NCBI GenBank assembly: GCA_016720595.1
Contig: JADKKI010000072.1
Location: 1-64,000 of the forward strand
Direction: 5' to 3'
Source of the DNA: Myxococcales bacterium
GTDB lineage: Bacteria > Myxococcota_A > Polyangia > Haliangiales > Haliangiaceae
DNA: 64,000 bases
Each line of letters opens with the position of its first letter. The stretch's first letter is position 1. Made by a program: the position numbers and the translations under genes. Shown here one piece after another: positions 54,291 through 63,345 of this stretch. Under the pieces are notes generated by a model. That model searched no databases and had not been told where the DNA came from. It saw only the letters and a list, made by a program, of their open reading frames with translations.

Positions 54291-55283
54291 TCAGTGCTGG
54301 GCCGGCAGCTGGCGCGACCGCCGGATCTCGTCCTCGCGCCTCTCCACACGGATCCGCAGGAGCGAGGGCAGCCCGATCACGAACACCGGGACGACGTGCA
54401 CGAGGTGATACAGGATCCCGCACGCGAGCGCTCGGTCCGACTCCACACCCGTCATGACCAGCGCCCACGCCGTCGTCGCCTCGAACACGCCGAGCTGCCC
54501 GGGCGTGGAGGGCAACACGGTGCTGATGTTCATGACGACGAACGCCAGCACGCACGCCACCGGATCGATGGGCAGCCCGAGCGCATGCATCACGAGCCCG
54601 ATCATCACGACGTCGCACATCTCGGACAGCGTTGACCACACGAACGTGCGTGCGAGCGTCTTGGCGTCGTTGAGCTGCGCGAGCGAGCGCCCGAGCGAGA
54701 ACAGCCAGCGTCGCACACGCGTGGTCGGCGCGGCATGGTGACGCGTGAGGTACCGGAACACCGTCGCGGCGAGGATCGCCACGGCGAGCCCGATCGATCC
54801 GAGCAGGGTCGCGACGAGCAACGAGTAGTGCGCCTCGGGGGGCGTCTCGCGCAGGAGCATCACGCCGGAGAACACCGCGAGCGTCGCGCCCGTGATGACC
54901 TTCTCCCAGAGCCCGACCGCGATGACGGCCTCGCTCGGAACGCCGTGGTGCTGCAGCGCGAACACGCGCGCGGCCGACCCCGCGACGGGCGAGACGATGT
55001 AGCCGAGTGCCATCGAGCCGTACACGAACTGCGCGAGCTGGCGGAGGGGCACCGCGCCGGGCAGCACCGACAACAGGCTCCGGGTGCGCAGCACGCGCGT
55101 GCCGACGCGCAATGTCGCGTTGACCAGCATCGCCGCGAGCACCCACCAGATGTTCGCGCCCGCGATCGCGCCGAGTGCGCGTTCCGGATCGAGCCGGCGC
55201 ACGAACAGCACCGCGAACACGCCGATCGCGGCGATCGCAACCCAGCGCAGCACACGCTTCAGCGTGCGGCGATTCACGCTCAT
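54291..55283 (-). CDS. AglD/UPF0104-type membrane protein (flippase-like)
   Basis: ATG 55283, 330 residues, about eight helices. Family markers: LKRVLRWVAIAAIGVFAVLF, IWWVLAAMLVNATLRVGTRV (arg-rich loop after helix 2), FVYGSMALGYIVSPVAGSAA, LPSTPGQLGVFEATTAWALV and GILYHLVHVVPVFVIGLPSL. The PGQLGVFEA-type motif is the hallmark of the lysylphosphatidylglycerol-synthase transmembrane/UPF0104/AglD group; related proteins handle lipid-linked or aminoacylated lipid substrates. Last gene of a leftward operon (4 bp overlap with the gene before), so it may export or flip the cluster's product. Confidence 0.75.
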   Translation of the reverse strand: MSVNRRTLKRVLRWVAIAAIGVFAVLFVRRLDPERALGAIAGANIWWVLAAMLVNATLRVGTRVLRTRSLLSVLPGAVPLRQLAQFVYGSMALGYIVSPVAGSAARVFALQHHGVPSEAVIAVGLWEKVITGATLAVFSGVMLLRETPPEAHYSLLVATLLGSIGLAVAILAATVFRYLTRHHAAPTTRVRRWLFSLGRSLAQLNDAKTLARTFVWSTLSEMCDVVMIGLVMHALGLPIDPVACVLAFVVMNISTVLPSTPGQLGVFEATTAWALVMTGVESDRALACGILYHLVHVVPVFVIGLPSLLRIRVERREDEIRRSRQLPAQH

Positions 55284-56275
55284 CGCGCACCGCTCCTGTC
55301 GAGGTCGACCTCGAGAAGCGGCGCGAGGTTCGCGAGCGGGAGCCCCGAGTGAAAGCAGCGCAGCTCGAACAGCATCGTGTTCTCGACGACGCGGGGGCGG
55401 CAGCTGTACGCGTGAAAGCCCTCGGACGTGAACGACGAGCTCGGCGGCTGCCCGAACAGGTCGCGAAAGCGCGTGACACCTTCGGCGGGCGAGGGCGCCG
55501 GCGACACCGTGTCGAGCAGCCTCGCCGTGCTCGGATCGCCCCACCGGATCAGGGCGTCCCGGATCGACAGCTCGGGATCGGGTGCCACGGGGAGCCGGCC
55601 CTCGCGCAGGAGCGCGTGGCGCTGCGGGGTCGCCACCTCGAGCGCCCGCGCCACGTGCAGGAGGCGCCAGAAGTAGTCCGCGAGGGGCTCCGCGTCGTCA
55701 GCGAGGTCGCGATCGGCGGGACCCCGCATCGGTGGATGCACCGTCGCGTTCGTGGATGTGAAGCCCGCGTAGCCGAGCGCGGCTGCACTGCCGACGAGGC
55801 ATGCTGGGAGGTCGTTCGGGGAGCCGAGCAGCGCGTTCTCGTCGGCGGGGTCGAGCAAGAGCTCGGTGAACTCCGTGACGAACACGCCCTCCCACGACAC
55901 GAAGCGATCGGTGCGCAGGCTGTACTCCGCGGTGCACTCGATCCGGTCGAAGCGCGATCCCTCTGTGAGGAGCGCGGCCGCTCGTGCGAGCCAGCTCTCG
56001 AGAAGCGTGAAGCCGGCCAGGAGCTCGAGCCAGCCACCGCGCGGATACGGTGGTGACGAGATCTCGACGAGGCAGCGCGAATACTCGGGGGCGAGGCGCC
56101 AGCCGTCGTCCTGCATCCGCTGCCAGCGTTGGTGCCGCTCGACGTCGGCGGCGACGTGTGCGTGGAAGCTGGCGAGGAGGCGATCGTTGGCCAGCAGGTA
56201 GGCGACCGTCCCTGCGGTCCAGGCATGGAGCGCGTACTCGCGCTCGAGCCCGATCTCGAGCTGGTCGCGGCGCAC
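55280..56275 (-). CDS. GCS2-like carboxylate-amine ligase candidate
   Basis: GTG 56275, whose first base is shared with the stop of the isoprenyl synthase gene (TAGTG). 331 residues: RRDQLEIGLEREYALHAWTA at the start carries an ExE metal/ATP motif (LEREY) as in glutamate-cysteine ligase-type enzymes; SRCLVEISSPPYPRGG resembles their substrate loop, and STNATVHPPM the later His motif. The overall match is weak and I may be wrong about the family. If right, it would join a carboxylate to an amine at the expense of ATP. Ends ATGA overlapping the membrane-protein start. Confidence 0.45.
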   Translation of the reverse strand: MRRDQLEIGLEREYALHAWTAGTVAYLLANDRLLASFHAHVAADVERHQRWQRMQDDGWRLAPEYSRCLVEISSPPYPRGGWLELLAGFTLLESWLARAAALLTEGSRFDRIECTAEYSLRTDRFVSWEGVFVTEFTELLLDPADENALLGSPNDLPACLVGSAAALGYAGFTSTNATVHPPMRGPADRDLADDAEPLADYFWRLLHVARALEVATPQRHALLREGRLPVAPDPELSIRDALIRWGDPSTARLLDTVSPAPSPAEGVTRFRDLFGQPPSSSFTSEGFHAYSCRPRVVENTMLFELRCFHSGLPLANLAPLLEVDLDRSGAR

Positions 56276-58245
56276 TAGCCGAGGCACTCCACGACATAGA
56301 AGCAGAACGAGCGCAGCATGACCTTGGCGATCGAGTCTTCGAGCAGTGGTGTGACACCGCGCCACGCATTCTCGATCAGGGTGTTCGCCTGGTCGCGACA
56401 GGCGGTGAACGCCCCACACCGATCGATCGTGTCGACGATCGACGGGACCAGCGCGGGCTCCTCCCCACAGCGCTTGATCCGATCCCAGAGGTCGCGGCGC
56501 TCGTGCTGCTCGAGCACGCGCATCGCCTCGAGCACGGGCATCGTCACCTTGGCCTGGATCAGGTCTTCGCAGTGCTTGGGATCTCCGATGAAGCCCCTGA
56601 GGTTCTGCACGTCGTCCATGATCTGGAACGCGATCCCCAGCGCCTCGAACAGCTCGCCTAGCGCGCGCACGGCGAGCTCGCTGCCACCGGCGACGATCGC
56701 GCCGAAGCGAGCGAAGATCGAGGCCGGGGCGCCGGTCTTGAACACGTAGACGTTGTGCATCTGCCGCGTCAGGAGCGCGACCTCGCCGGTCGCCACGATC
56801 TCCTCGGTCATGCTCGGCGTGAAGCCCTGGATGTCCAGCGCCTGACCGAGGTGGGCGAGGCGCATGAACTCGAAGTAGCTCTCGTAGATCTGGAGCTTGG
56901 TCGCATCGCTCAACCCGAGACGTGCGAACCACGACTGCCACACGAAGTAGCAGAACGTCCCCGCGTTGATCGCGATCGGGACGCCGTGGGCGACGTGGCA
57001 CGCCGGGCCGCCGCGGCGTGTGGGCGAGCTGTCCTCGACGTCGTCGACGATCAGCGAGCCGACGTGGATCACCTCGGTGAGCGAGAGCAGCGCGTCGATG
57101 GTGTCCCGACGGAACTTGTCGCCGCGCAGCGCGTGGTAGCACATCACCGCGGCGTACGAGCGCCAGGCCTTGCCCATGCGATCCATGATCTCCCGGATCG
57201 GCTGGATCAAGACTCGCTGGAACTCGTCCGCATCGAAGTCGCGCACGTAGCGACCGAGGTCGCCTCCGAGGATCGAGAGCACGCTCTCGGTGGTGAGTGG
57301 AAGCGGGAGCTCCTTCTGGATCGCGCGCCGCGTCTCGCGCGGGATCGTGGCGAAGAACTCGGTCAGCGTCGCGGCCGGATCGAGCGCCGTCTGCTCGAGA
57401 AACGCCACCCCCTCCACGCGCCGGCCACGCACGGTCCCGGTCACGTCACAGCGCCCGCGCCACAGCGGGGCGCCGGCCGTCATCGTCACGAGCTCTTGCT
57501 CGTGGAAGGTCGCGCGCAGCTCCAGATCCACCTGCGCGTCGGGGATGTGGAGTCGCCACGCCACGCCGAAGTCGTGAAACGTGTAGTGGCTGGTCCAGAT
57601 CGCCAGCGGCGTGAGCGTCGCGTCGTGCGGGTCACCGGCGACGAGCGCACGGGTGAGTGCTCCGTCTCGCCAGACGTGGATGTCGACATCGTCGACGTGA
57701 ACGATCCCGCGCTCGTGCCTCGGTGCGGGCGCTTCGAAGTAGGTCCCGATGCCTCGCGCTGCATAGGGGACTCCGTCGATCTCGATCGTCCCCTCGACCT
57801 CACCACGAGCGATCGACGACGCAGACCCGGGTGATCGCCCTCCCGCGAGCGACAGGTCGCACACGATCCGCTCGTCGGGAAACGCCACGCGGAGCGCGAC
57901 GCCACGGGCCGTGTGCGTGATCTCGGAAGGAGCGCCGATCAGGTCAGGGTAGGGGAGCCGACCAGCGGCGAGCACCTCTCCGAGTGCGCGGCGCACCAAT
58001 GGATGGCGCGAGCCGGGCGCCTGATCGAGCCGCTCGCGCAGTACCGCAGGGACGCTCGGATCTCCGACCACGAGCGTCGCGCAACGACGACGCCCGACGT
58101 CGGCGACGGAGGACCACGAGAGGTGCGCCGTGTCCGAGAGCCGCACCGCTGCGACCGATAGTGAGAAGGCACGACCATCCGGGAGCGTGACGTGGACCTG
58201 CGCCTCCGCGCGCAAGTTCGAATCCTCGCCACTAGGCTCGGTCAT
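56275..58245 (-). CDS. isoprenyl diphosphate synthase fused to lipocalin/CrtC-like domain
   Basis: ATG 58245, 656 residues, roughly twice the usual ~320 of the synthase. Residues 1-~300 form a beta-rich domain with TSHYTFHDFGVAWRLHI and LWRGRCDVTGTVRGRRVEGV (261-280), the signature of CrtC/AttH/kievitone-hydratase-type lipocalin-like proteins. Residues ~310-656 are a trans-isoprenyl diphosphate synthase: EVIHVGSLIVDDVEDSSPTR with first Asp-rich motif DDVED at 401-405, and FQIMDDVQNLRGFIGDPKHC with DDVQN at 544-548 (Asn for the last Asp). Small residues before the first motif (GS at 396-397) favour a C20 or longer product. The usual GGKRxRP motif is only partly kept (RGDKFRRD). Signal-less, so cytoplasmic. 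Confidence 0.85.
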   Translation of the reverse strand: MTEPSGEDSNLRAEAQVHVTLPDGRAFSLSVAAVRLSDTAHLSWSSVADVGRRRCATLVVGDPSVPAVLRERLDQAPGSRHPLVRRALGEVLAAGRLPYPDLIGAPSEITHTARGVALRVAFPDERIVCDLSLAGGRSPGSASSIARGEVEGTIEIDGVPYAARGIGTYFEAPAPRHERGIVHVDDVDIHVWRDGALTRALVAGDPHDATLTPLAIWTSHYTFHDFGVAWRLHIPDAQVDLELRATFHEQELVTMTAGAPLWRGRCDVTGTVRGRRVEGVAFLEQTALDPAATLTEFFATIPRETRRAIQKELPLPLTTESVLSILGGDLGRYVRDFDADEFQRVLIQPIREIMDRMGKAWRSYAAVMCYHALRGDKFRRDTIDALLSLTEVIHVGSLIVDDVEDSSPTRRGGPACHVAHGVPIAINAGTFCYFVWQSWFARLGLSDATKLQIYESYFEFMRLAHLGQALDIQGFTPSMTEEIVATGEVALLTRQMHNVYVFKTGAPASIFARFGAIVAGGSELAVRALGELFEALGIAFQIMDDVQNLRGFIGDPKHCEDLIQAKVTMPVLEAMRVLEQHERRDLWDRIKRCGEEPALVPSIVDTIDRCGAFTACRDQANTLIENAWRGVTPLLEDSIAKVMLRSFCFYVVECLG

Positions 58246-58277
58246 CGCGATCGTCGTACCATGACTCTCGATCGCCG
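58246..58277. promoter_or_regulatory. bidirectional promoter of the biosynthetic cluster
   Basis: Only 32 bp separate the two divergent operons. Plus-strand TACCAT (58257-58262) is 15 nt before the ATG at 58278. Minus-strand TACGAC (58253-58258) ends 7 nt before the ATG at 58245. The two boxes overlap in GTAC, so expression of the two arms is probably coordinated. Confidence 0.4.
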
Positions 58278-59495
58278 ATGCAGACAGACGTCCCGACGGT
58301 TTCAGTCGTCACGGCTCACGGGCGACAGCCCCTCGCGAGTCAGGGTGACGAGCGACTGATCGACGTCCTGAACCGGCACGGAGTTCCGTGGTCGGCGGTC
58401 TCGGTGTACCGGGTGCCGAGATCCGGAGGCGAGCCACAGTTGTGCTCTGCGCTCGACGCGAAGCTGAGCGACCTCGACGACACCTCCGAGCTGCTCCTCT
58501 ACTTCAACCGCAACGTCAATCCGTTCCTGTTCTCGCTGGCCGGGTGGAAGACCGTCGACAGCGCGGAGCCGAGTGGTCCCGACGCGACCGAGTACGTCTA
58601 CCAGCGCCTCGACAACACCCGCGGTAGCGCAGACGTCTACTTGAAGAAGCTGAGCCCACCGGAGTGCCGCTCGGCGATCTCCGCCCGTGTCGCCGACACC
58701 GTGCGCGAGGCGCTGCCCGCGGGCAGCCACCTCGTGATCGGAGTCAGCGGCGGCGGTGACAGCAACTCGCTCCTCTACGCCCTGTCGCAGCTCCGCGACC
58801 ACGTGACCCTGCACCCCGTGATCATCAAGGGGCTCGCCGAGTGGGACCATGGCGTTCCGCGGGCGCAGGAGCTCTGCACCTCTTACGGCCTGCCGCTCCG
58901 GATCATGGAGGAGGGCGAGGTCCAGGCGCTCCTTGGGATTCCGGCCGACTCGACTTCGCTGATCGATCGCTTCGAGCGCGAGTTTCCCGGGGATGACTTC
59001 GAGTTCCTCGGCACGCTGCTGATCCGCCTGGCGCTCGCGCAGCACGCGCGCGACGTCGGTACGCGCTACATCTGCACCGGTCTGAACCTCGAAGACGTGC
59101 TGTGCGAGAACATGTTCCGGATCTCGACGGGGTTGCCGCCGGCGCCGGTGCCGGTCCGCGAGATCGGCGATGTCACGCTGGTCCTCCCGCTCTGGCTGTG
59201 CCCCAAGCGCATCATCGACGGCTGCTTCCCGAAGTACTCGCTCGCCAACTACCAGGCTCGCTATCCGTGCTTCTCGCTCGGCCGCAACCTCTACTACAGC
59301 ATCGTGTATCAGCTGCAGTCTCAGTTCCCGGGCTTCCCCGAGCAGCTCGCGCAAGGGATGTCGAAGCTCGCCGCGCAAGCGCCCGCGACCTATGCGTTCG
59401 ACGAGCAACTCGGGTTTCACATCGAGCGCTTCGTCCCGCTGCCGATGCGTACCAAGTTCCTCCGGATGCTGGGGCGCGACGCGACGAGCCCCTAG
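58278..59495 (+). CDS. PP-loop ATPase (TilS/TtcA-like) with extra N-domain
   Basis: ATG 58278, 405 residues. Residues 8-45 (VSVVTAHGRQPLASQGDERL, IDVLNRHGVPWSAVSVYRVP) look like a small beta-grasp-type domain. Residues ~150-330 are an adenine-nucleotide alpha-hydrolase fold with the PP-loop IGVSGGGDSNSLLYALSQL (SGGGDS at 157-162), CTGLNLEDVLCENMFR, and ISTGLPPAPVPVREIGDVTL. PP-loop enzymes adenylate a carbonyl or carboxyl and then add sulfur, ammonia or an amine. The substrate is unknown; C-terminal conserved cysteines (LCPKRIIDGCFPKYS) could bind a metal. Only 2 bp separate it from the next gene. Confidence 0.75.
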   Translation: MQTDVPTVSVVTAHGRQPLASQGDERLIDVLNRHGVPWSAVSVYRVPRSGGEPQLCSALDAKLSDLDDTSELLLYFNRNVNPFLFSLAGWKTVDSAEPSGPDATEYVYQRLDNTRGSADVYLKKLSPPECRSAISARVADTVREALPAGSHLVIGVSGGGDSNSLLYALSQLRDHVTLHPVIIKGLAEWDHGVPRAQELCTSYGLPLRIMEEGEVQALLGIPADSTSLIDRFEREFPGDDFEFLGTLLIRLALAQHARDVGTRYICTGLNLEDVLCENMFRISTGLPPAPVPVREIGDVTLVLPLWLCPKRIIDGCFPKYSLANYQARYPCFSLGRNLYYSIVYQLQSQFPGFPEQLAQGMSKLAAQAPATYAFDEQLGFHIERFVPLPMRTKFLRMLGRDATSP

Positions 59496-59497
59496 GG

Positions 59498-60529
59498 ATG
59501 ACGGTCGCTTCCATCGCATCGTTCCGTCGGCAGGTCAGGACGATTCTCGAGAAGCAGCAGCCGCGTCGCCACGTCATCGTGCTCGGCGTCGACGGCATCC
59601 CGTACGATCTGGCGTGCCGCACGTGGCGCCGCGCACGCGTGACCCGAGCGCGATCGGTGTTCCCCACCACGTCGGCGACCGCGTGGCTCACGAGCCTCAG
59701 CGGCGAGAGCGTCGATGCCCACGGGATTCCCGGCGTGGTGTTCGCGCTCGACGAGGCCGCCGGTGCCCCACTGATCGACGTCTACAGCTACCGCGGCCCG
59801 CTGGGAGATCCACCTCCCGAGGATCTGTTCAGCGACGCCGCCGCGTGCGGCTACACGCCGGTGGCGATCGTCGGCGATCTCGAAGACACCCACTGCACCT
59901 GGCGCGATCACCTGCTTCAGCGCGCGCATGCGATACCCGGTCATACGTTCTATGCGCGCGGCGCCCTCGATCCGGATGTGCTCGGTGATCGGATCGTCGC
60001 CGCGGTCGCTCATGCGCTCGCGTCGCACGAAGGGCCGTGTCTCGTGTGGTGCTTCATCGACGCCGATCGTCACATCCACCATCACGGCTATGATCGACAG
60101 CTCGTCGACCTCCTCGAGCGAATCGACGCGATCGCGGTCGGTTGGTCGCGCGAGGCCGTGGTCATCGCGCACTCGGATCATGGCCTCGTTCCGACGCGGC
60201 AGGATCCGATCGTCGCGGACGCGATCGAACGCGTGATCGCCGCCGAGGCTTGCCGGATGGGCGGCGCAGGCCGGACCCGGTGGCTCTACGTCGAGCCGAG
60301 CGCCGAGCAGCGCGTCCGCGAGGCGCTCGCACGGCACCTGCCGCCGTCGGTTCGGGTCCAGCACGCGGACGAGCTGTTCGCGCCGGGTTCGCGGGCGCGA
60401 CGCCGGGTCGGATCGATCGTGCTGATCGCGGAGGGCGAGGGCTTCCTGGCCGCGGACGGTTACCGGTTCGAGCACGGCTCGCTGACCGAGCGCGAGCTCG
60501 ACGTCGCCGTCGCGGAGTGGCGAGCGTGA
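59498..60529 (+). CDS. type I phosphodiesterase/nucleotide pyrophosphatase family enzyme
   Basis: ATG 59498, 343 residues. Alkaline-phosphatase superfamily: metal Asp in VIVLGVDGIPYDLA (D32), nucleophile region ARSVFPTTSATAWLTSLSG (Thr57/58), second-metal residues CFIDADRHIHHHGYD (Asp188/190, His192-194) and AHSDHGLVPT (Asp227, His228). This is the layout of Zn-dependent NPP enzymes that cleave phosphodiesters or pyrophosphates. No signal peptide, so it acts in the cytoplasm. In this cluster an isoprenyl diphosphate or an adenylate would be a natural substrate (inference). The stop overlaps the next start by 4 bp. Confidence 0.8.
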   Translation: MTVASIASFRRQVRTILEKQQPRRHVIVLGVDGIPYDLACRTWRRARVTRARSVFPTTSATAWLTSLSGESVDAHGIPGVVFALDEAAGAPLIDVYSYRGPLGDPPPEDLFSDAAACGYTPVAIVGDLEDTHCTWRDHLLQRAHAIPGHTFYARGALDPDVLGDRIVAAVAHALASHEGPCLVWCFIDADRHIHHHGYDRQLVDLLERIDAIAVGWSREAVVIAHSDHGLVPTRQDPIVADAIERVIAAEACRMGGAGRTRWLYVEPSAEQRVREALARHLPPSVRVQHADELFAPGSRARRRVGSIVLIAEGEGFLAADGYRFEHGSLTERELDVAVAEWRA

Positions 60530-62273
60530 TCGCCGAGATGGTGGCTCGCGTGTTGCGCGACGTGCGGATCGACGAGGTCATGGCGCACCTCGCGCGGCTC
60601 ACCGAGCACGATCGCTACCAGGCGTCGCTCGGGATCGAGCTCGCCGCCGAGCTGATCGCGACCGCCGCCGAGGGGATCGGCCTCTCGGACGTGACGATCG
60701 AGCGGTTCACCGCGGACGGCGCGACGCGCTGGTGGACGTTCCAGGCGCCGCGCGCCTGGACCCCGACCACCGCACGCCTGGAGATCCGCGCCGCCGGTGG
60801 CGTGGTCGTCGCCGTGGATCACGCGGTGCAGCCGTTCACGATCGCGACGTACTCGGCACCGACGCCTCCCGGCGGGACGATCGCGCGTGTCGTGAACCTG
60901 CACGCCGACGAGCTGGCCGGTGCGGTCGTGGTGATCGGACCCGCCGAGTTCGCGCGGCCGGCGCTGCTCGCGACGCTCGCATCGCGCGGTGCGGTCGGCT
61001 TCGTCACCGATGCGCCGTGTCGCGGCGAGCATCCCGGGCGCATCGAGCTCGACGCGACACCTCGCTGTTCGGCTTCAGCATCACCGCCGCTCAACGTCAG
61101 GCGATCGAGGCGAGCCCGGGCGCCCTCGCGCACGTCGTCGTCGACATCGATCGCTCCGCGCGCATGCCCGTGGTGACCGGCGTCCTGCCCGGGCGCGAGG
61201 CCGGCGAGGTGTGGCTCACCTCGCATCTCTGTCACCCGCGGCCAGGAGCGAACGACAACGCGTCGGGCGCGGCGGCGCTGCTCGGTGTGGCCGCGGCGTT
61301 GGCCGAGCGACGGGGGCGCGATCTCGACCGATCGGTCCGCTTCGTGTGGGGACCCGAGTTCCTCGGCGTGGCGGCGCTGCTCCACGAGCGGTTCGAACGC
61401 TTCGGTCGCGACGGCCGACCGATCGCGGTGATCAACCTCGACATGGTCGGCGAGGATCCCGTGCAGTGCGGCGTTCCGCTGGTCGTCGAGCGTGCACCCG
61501 ACTGGTGTCCCTCGATCATCACGCCGCTCGCCGAGCACGTCGTCGAGGAGGTGTTCGCGCAGACCAGCGCACACGCGGGGACCTGGCGCGCTGGGCCGTT
61601 CTACGGCTTCTCGGATCACGCCCTGTTCGCGAACTTCACCGATCCGAGCTCGAGAAGCCCGGCCGTCCAGCTCTGGCACCCCGGCGATCCCTTCAACCAC
61701 TCCGCCGCCGACTCGCTGGACAAGGTCTCCGCGGTCGAGCTCTTGCGTGCCATCACCGCCGGCGCCGTACTCGCTCACGTCCTGGCGAGCGATGGCGCGA
61801 CTCCGCTGCTCTCCGTGGTGCAGCGGTGGTGCGATCGCGAAGGGCGAGCGGCCGCTGCGGTGGCCCAGCGCTTCGATGCCGATCACGGTGCGTGGTCGCG
61901 CCGCCTCGTCGACCACGTGCGCGAGCAGGGCACGGTGCTGCGTGCGCTCGTCGACGCCGGCCCCGCCGCATGTCCTCCCCACCGCCCCGGGCGAGGTACC
62001 TTCGTCGGTCGTTGGGCGGGGCCGTTCAACTATCGCGGCCTGCTCGCACAGCTGAGCGTCGACGATCGCGACGAGGTGGTCGCCCTGTTTCTCGCCGACA
62101 AGCGTAACTATGCCGTCCTCACGCATCTGGCGATGCTGGCCGACGGCTGCGGCAGCCGGGACGAGGCGTTCGATGCGGCATCGCTGGCGTTGCGCTTTCC
62201 GATCGACGCGGCTGCTGCTCGTCCGCTGTGGTCTGCGTTGCTCGCCTCGGGATGGCTCGAGGAGGCCGGCTGA
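60526..62273 (+). CDS. M28/DUF4910-type aminopeptidase, one frameshift
   Basis: GTG 60526 overlaps the phosphodiesterase stop (GTGA); ~582 residues in two frames, shifting near 61050. N-terminal part with a PA-like insert (ARVVNLHADELAGAVVVIGP, LASRGAVGFVTDAPC). Catalytic half: WLTSHLCHPRPGANDNASGA (His and Asp zinc ligands, the HxCHPxxANDNxSG motif of the DUF4910 branch), VWGPEFLGVAALLHERF (Glu), VINLDMVGEDPVQC (Asp), WHPGDPFNHSAADSLDK (last His). C-terminal winged-helix-like part (FNYRGLLAQLSVDDRDEVVA). It would remove N-terminal residues from a peptide or amide. No signal, so cytoplasmic. Confidence 0.75.
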
Positions 62274-63313
62274 TGCCCGACGAGCTCGGCCCCGCGTTCC
62301 GCACGTATCGGGACATCGATCCCGCTGCGCCGGAGGGCGACACCCTGAACCTCGCGTGGACCCGCGACGAGCGCGAGTGCCTGGCTCTCGACCTGAGCGC
62401 GGTGCTCGCGAGCGAGCTGCGCGACGAGATCGATCACGAGCCGCACGCTCTCGATCGCTATCTCGTCCGCGATCCCTACGGCGAGGACACGATCGGGCCC
62501 GCGATCGCGACCGCGTTCGGTCTCTCCGCATGGCATGGGCGCATCACCTGCGGTGCTGGGGTGGTCTCGCTGCTTCACGGCCTGGCGCGGCTCGCGTCGA
62601 GGGATGTCGATCGGATCGTCGGTGACGTCTACCCAGACTGGCCGTACTGGGTCGCGCAGAGCCGCGGGGGCTCTGACGGCGGGGTGTGGTTTCTCGAGCG
62701 CCCGAGCCTCTCCGGCGATGCGTTCGCCGATCTCGCCGAGCTGAGCGCGCTCTGCGACGAGGCCGCTCGCAGCAAGGCGATCGTCATCGTCGACGAATCC
62801 AATGCCAACTACTACGCCCCGTCCTGGAGCGCGATCAACCTCGCGCTCGCGCGCGAAGACCTCGTCGTCCTGCGCGGGTTCTCGAAGGCGTACGGCCTCG
62901 GTGGGCTGCGGCTGGGGTTCTGCGCGGCGTCGCCCGCGTTGACGGAGCGCATCCGCGGCGTGGTCCCACCGCTGCTGGCTTCTTCGCTGTCGCTGCGACT
63001 CGGCGCGCGCGTCCTCTCCTTGGGGGATCTCACCGCGCCGCTCCGCGCGCGCCTGGGCAGGCACAAACCGGCAACGATCCAGCTCCTCGAACGCGCCGGC
63101 GTCGACGCACTCGTACCGTCGAGCGAGCACCTGCCGTACGTCCTGTCGCGTGCGCCCCGCGAGCAGCTGAGCGCGCGTCTCGAGGCGCGCGGCGTCGTCG
63201 GCAAGGACCATCCGATGTGGTCCGCCAGCACCTCCTCGGTCGAGCACCTCTACCGGTTGAGCGTTCCCCTGAGCGACGCGCGTCTGGAACGCCTGCGGCA
63301 ACTTCTCGGCTGA
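62273..63313 (+). CDS. PLP-dependent aminotransferase (fold type I, HisC/CobD-like)
   Basis: ATG 62273 shares its A with the previous TGA (TGATG). 346 residues. PLP-binding Lys motif RGFSKAYGLGGLRLGFC; Asp that contacts PLP nitrogen in IVIVDESNANYYAPSW; upstream GAGVVSLLHGLARL and GDVYPDWPYWVAQSRGG; C-terminal SSEHLPYVLSRAPREQL. It resembles histidinol-phosphate aminotransferase or threonine-phosphate decarboxylase types, which use amino acids or phosphate esters. The role in this cluster is unknown: it could install or remove an amino group or decarboxylate a C-terminal unit. Confidence 0.8.
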   Translation: MPDELGPAFRTYRDIDPAAPEGDTLNLAWTRDERECLALDLSAVLASELRDEIDHEPHALDRYLVRDPYGEDTIGPAIATAFGLSAWHGRITCGAGVVSLLHGLARLASRDVDRIVGDVYPDWPYWVAQSRGGSDGGVWFLERPSLSGDAFADLAELSALCDEAARSKAIVIVDESNANYYAPSWSAINLALAREDLVVLRGFSKAYGLGGLRLGFCAASPALTERIRGVVPPLLASSLSLRLGARVLSLGDLTAPLRARLGRHKPATIQLLERAGVDALVPSSEHLPYVLSRAPREQLSARLEARGVVGKDHPMWSASTSSVEHLYRLSVPLSDARLERLRQLLG

Positions 63314-63332
63314 TGCGCGGGGGGCAACGTGC

Positions 63333-63338
63333 TAGCTT
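63333..63338 (+). promoter_or_regulatory. candidate internal -10 box for the peptide gene
   Basis: TAGCTT ends 7 nt before the ATG at 63346; an AGGG (63341-63344) is also present, so both a separate leaderless-type promoter and ordinary translation are possible. Confidence 0.35.
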
Positions 63339-63345
63339 TTAGGGC

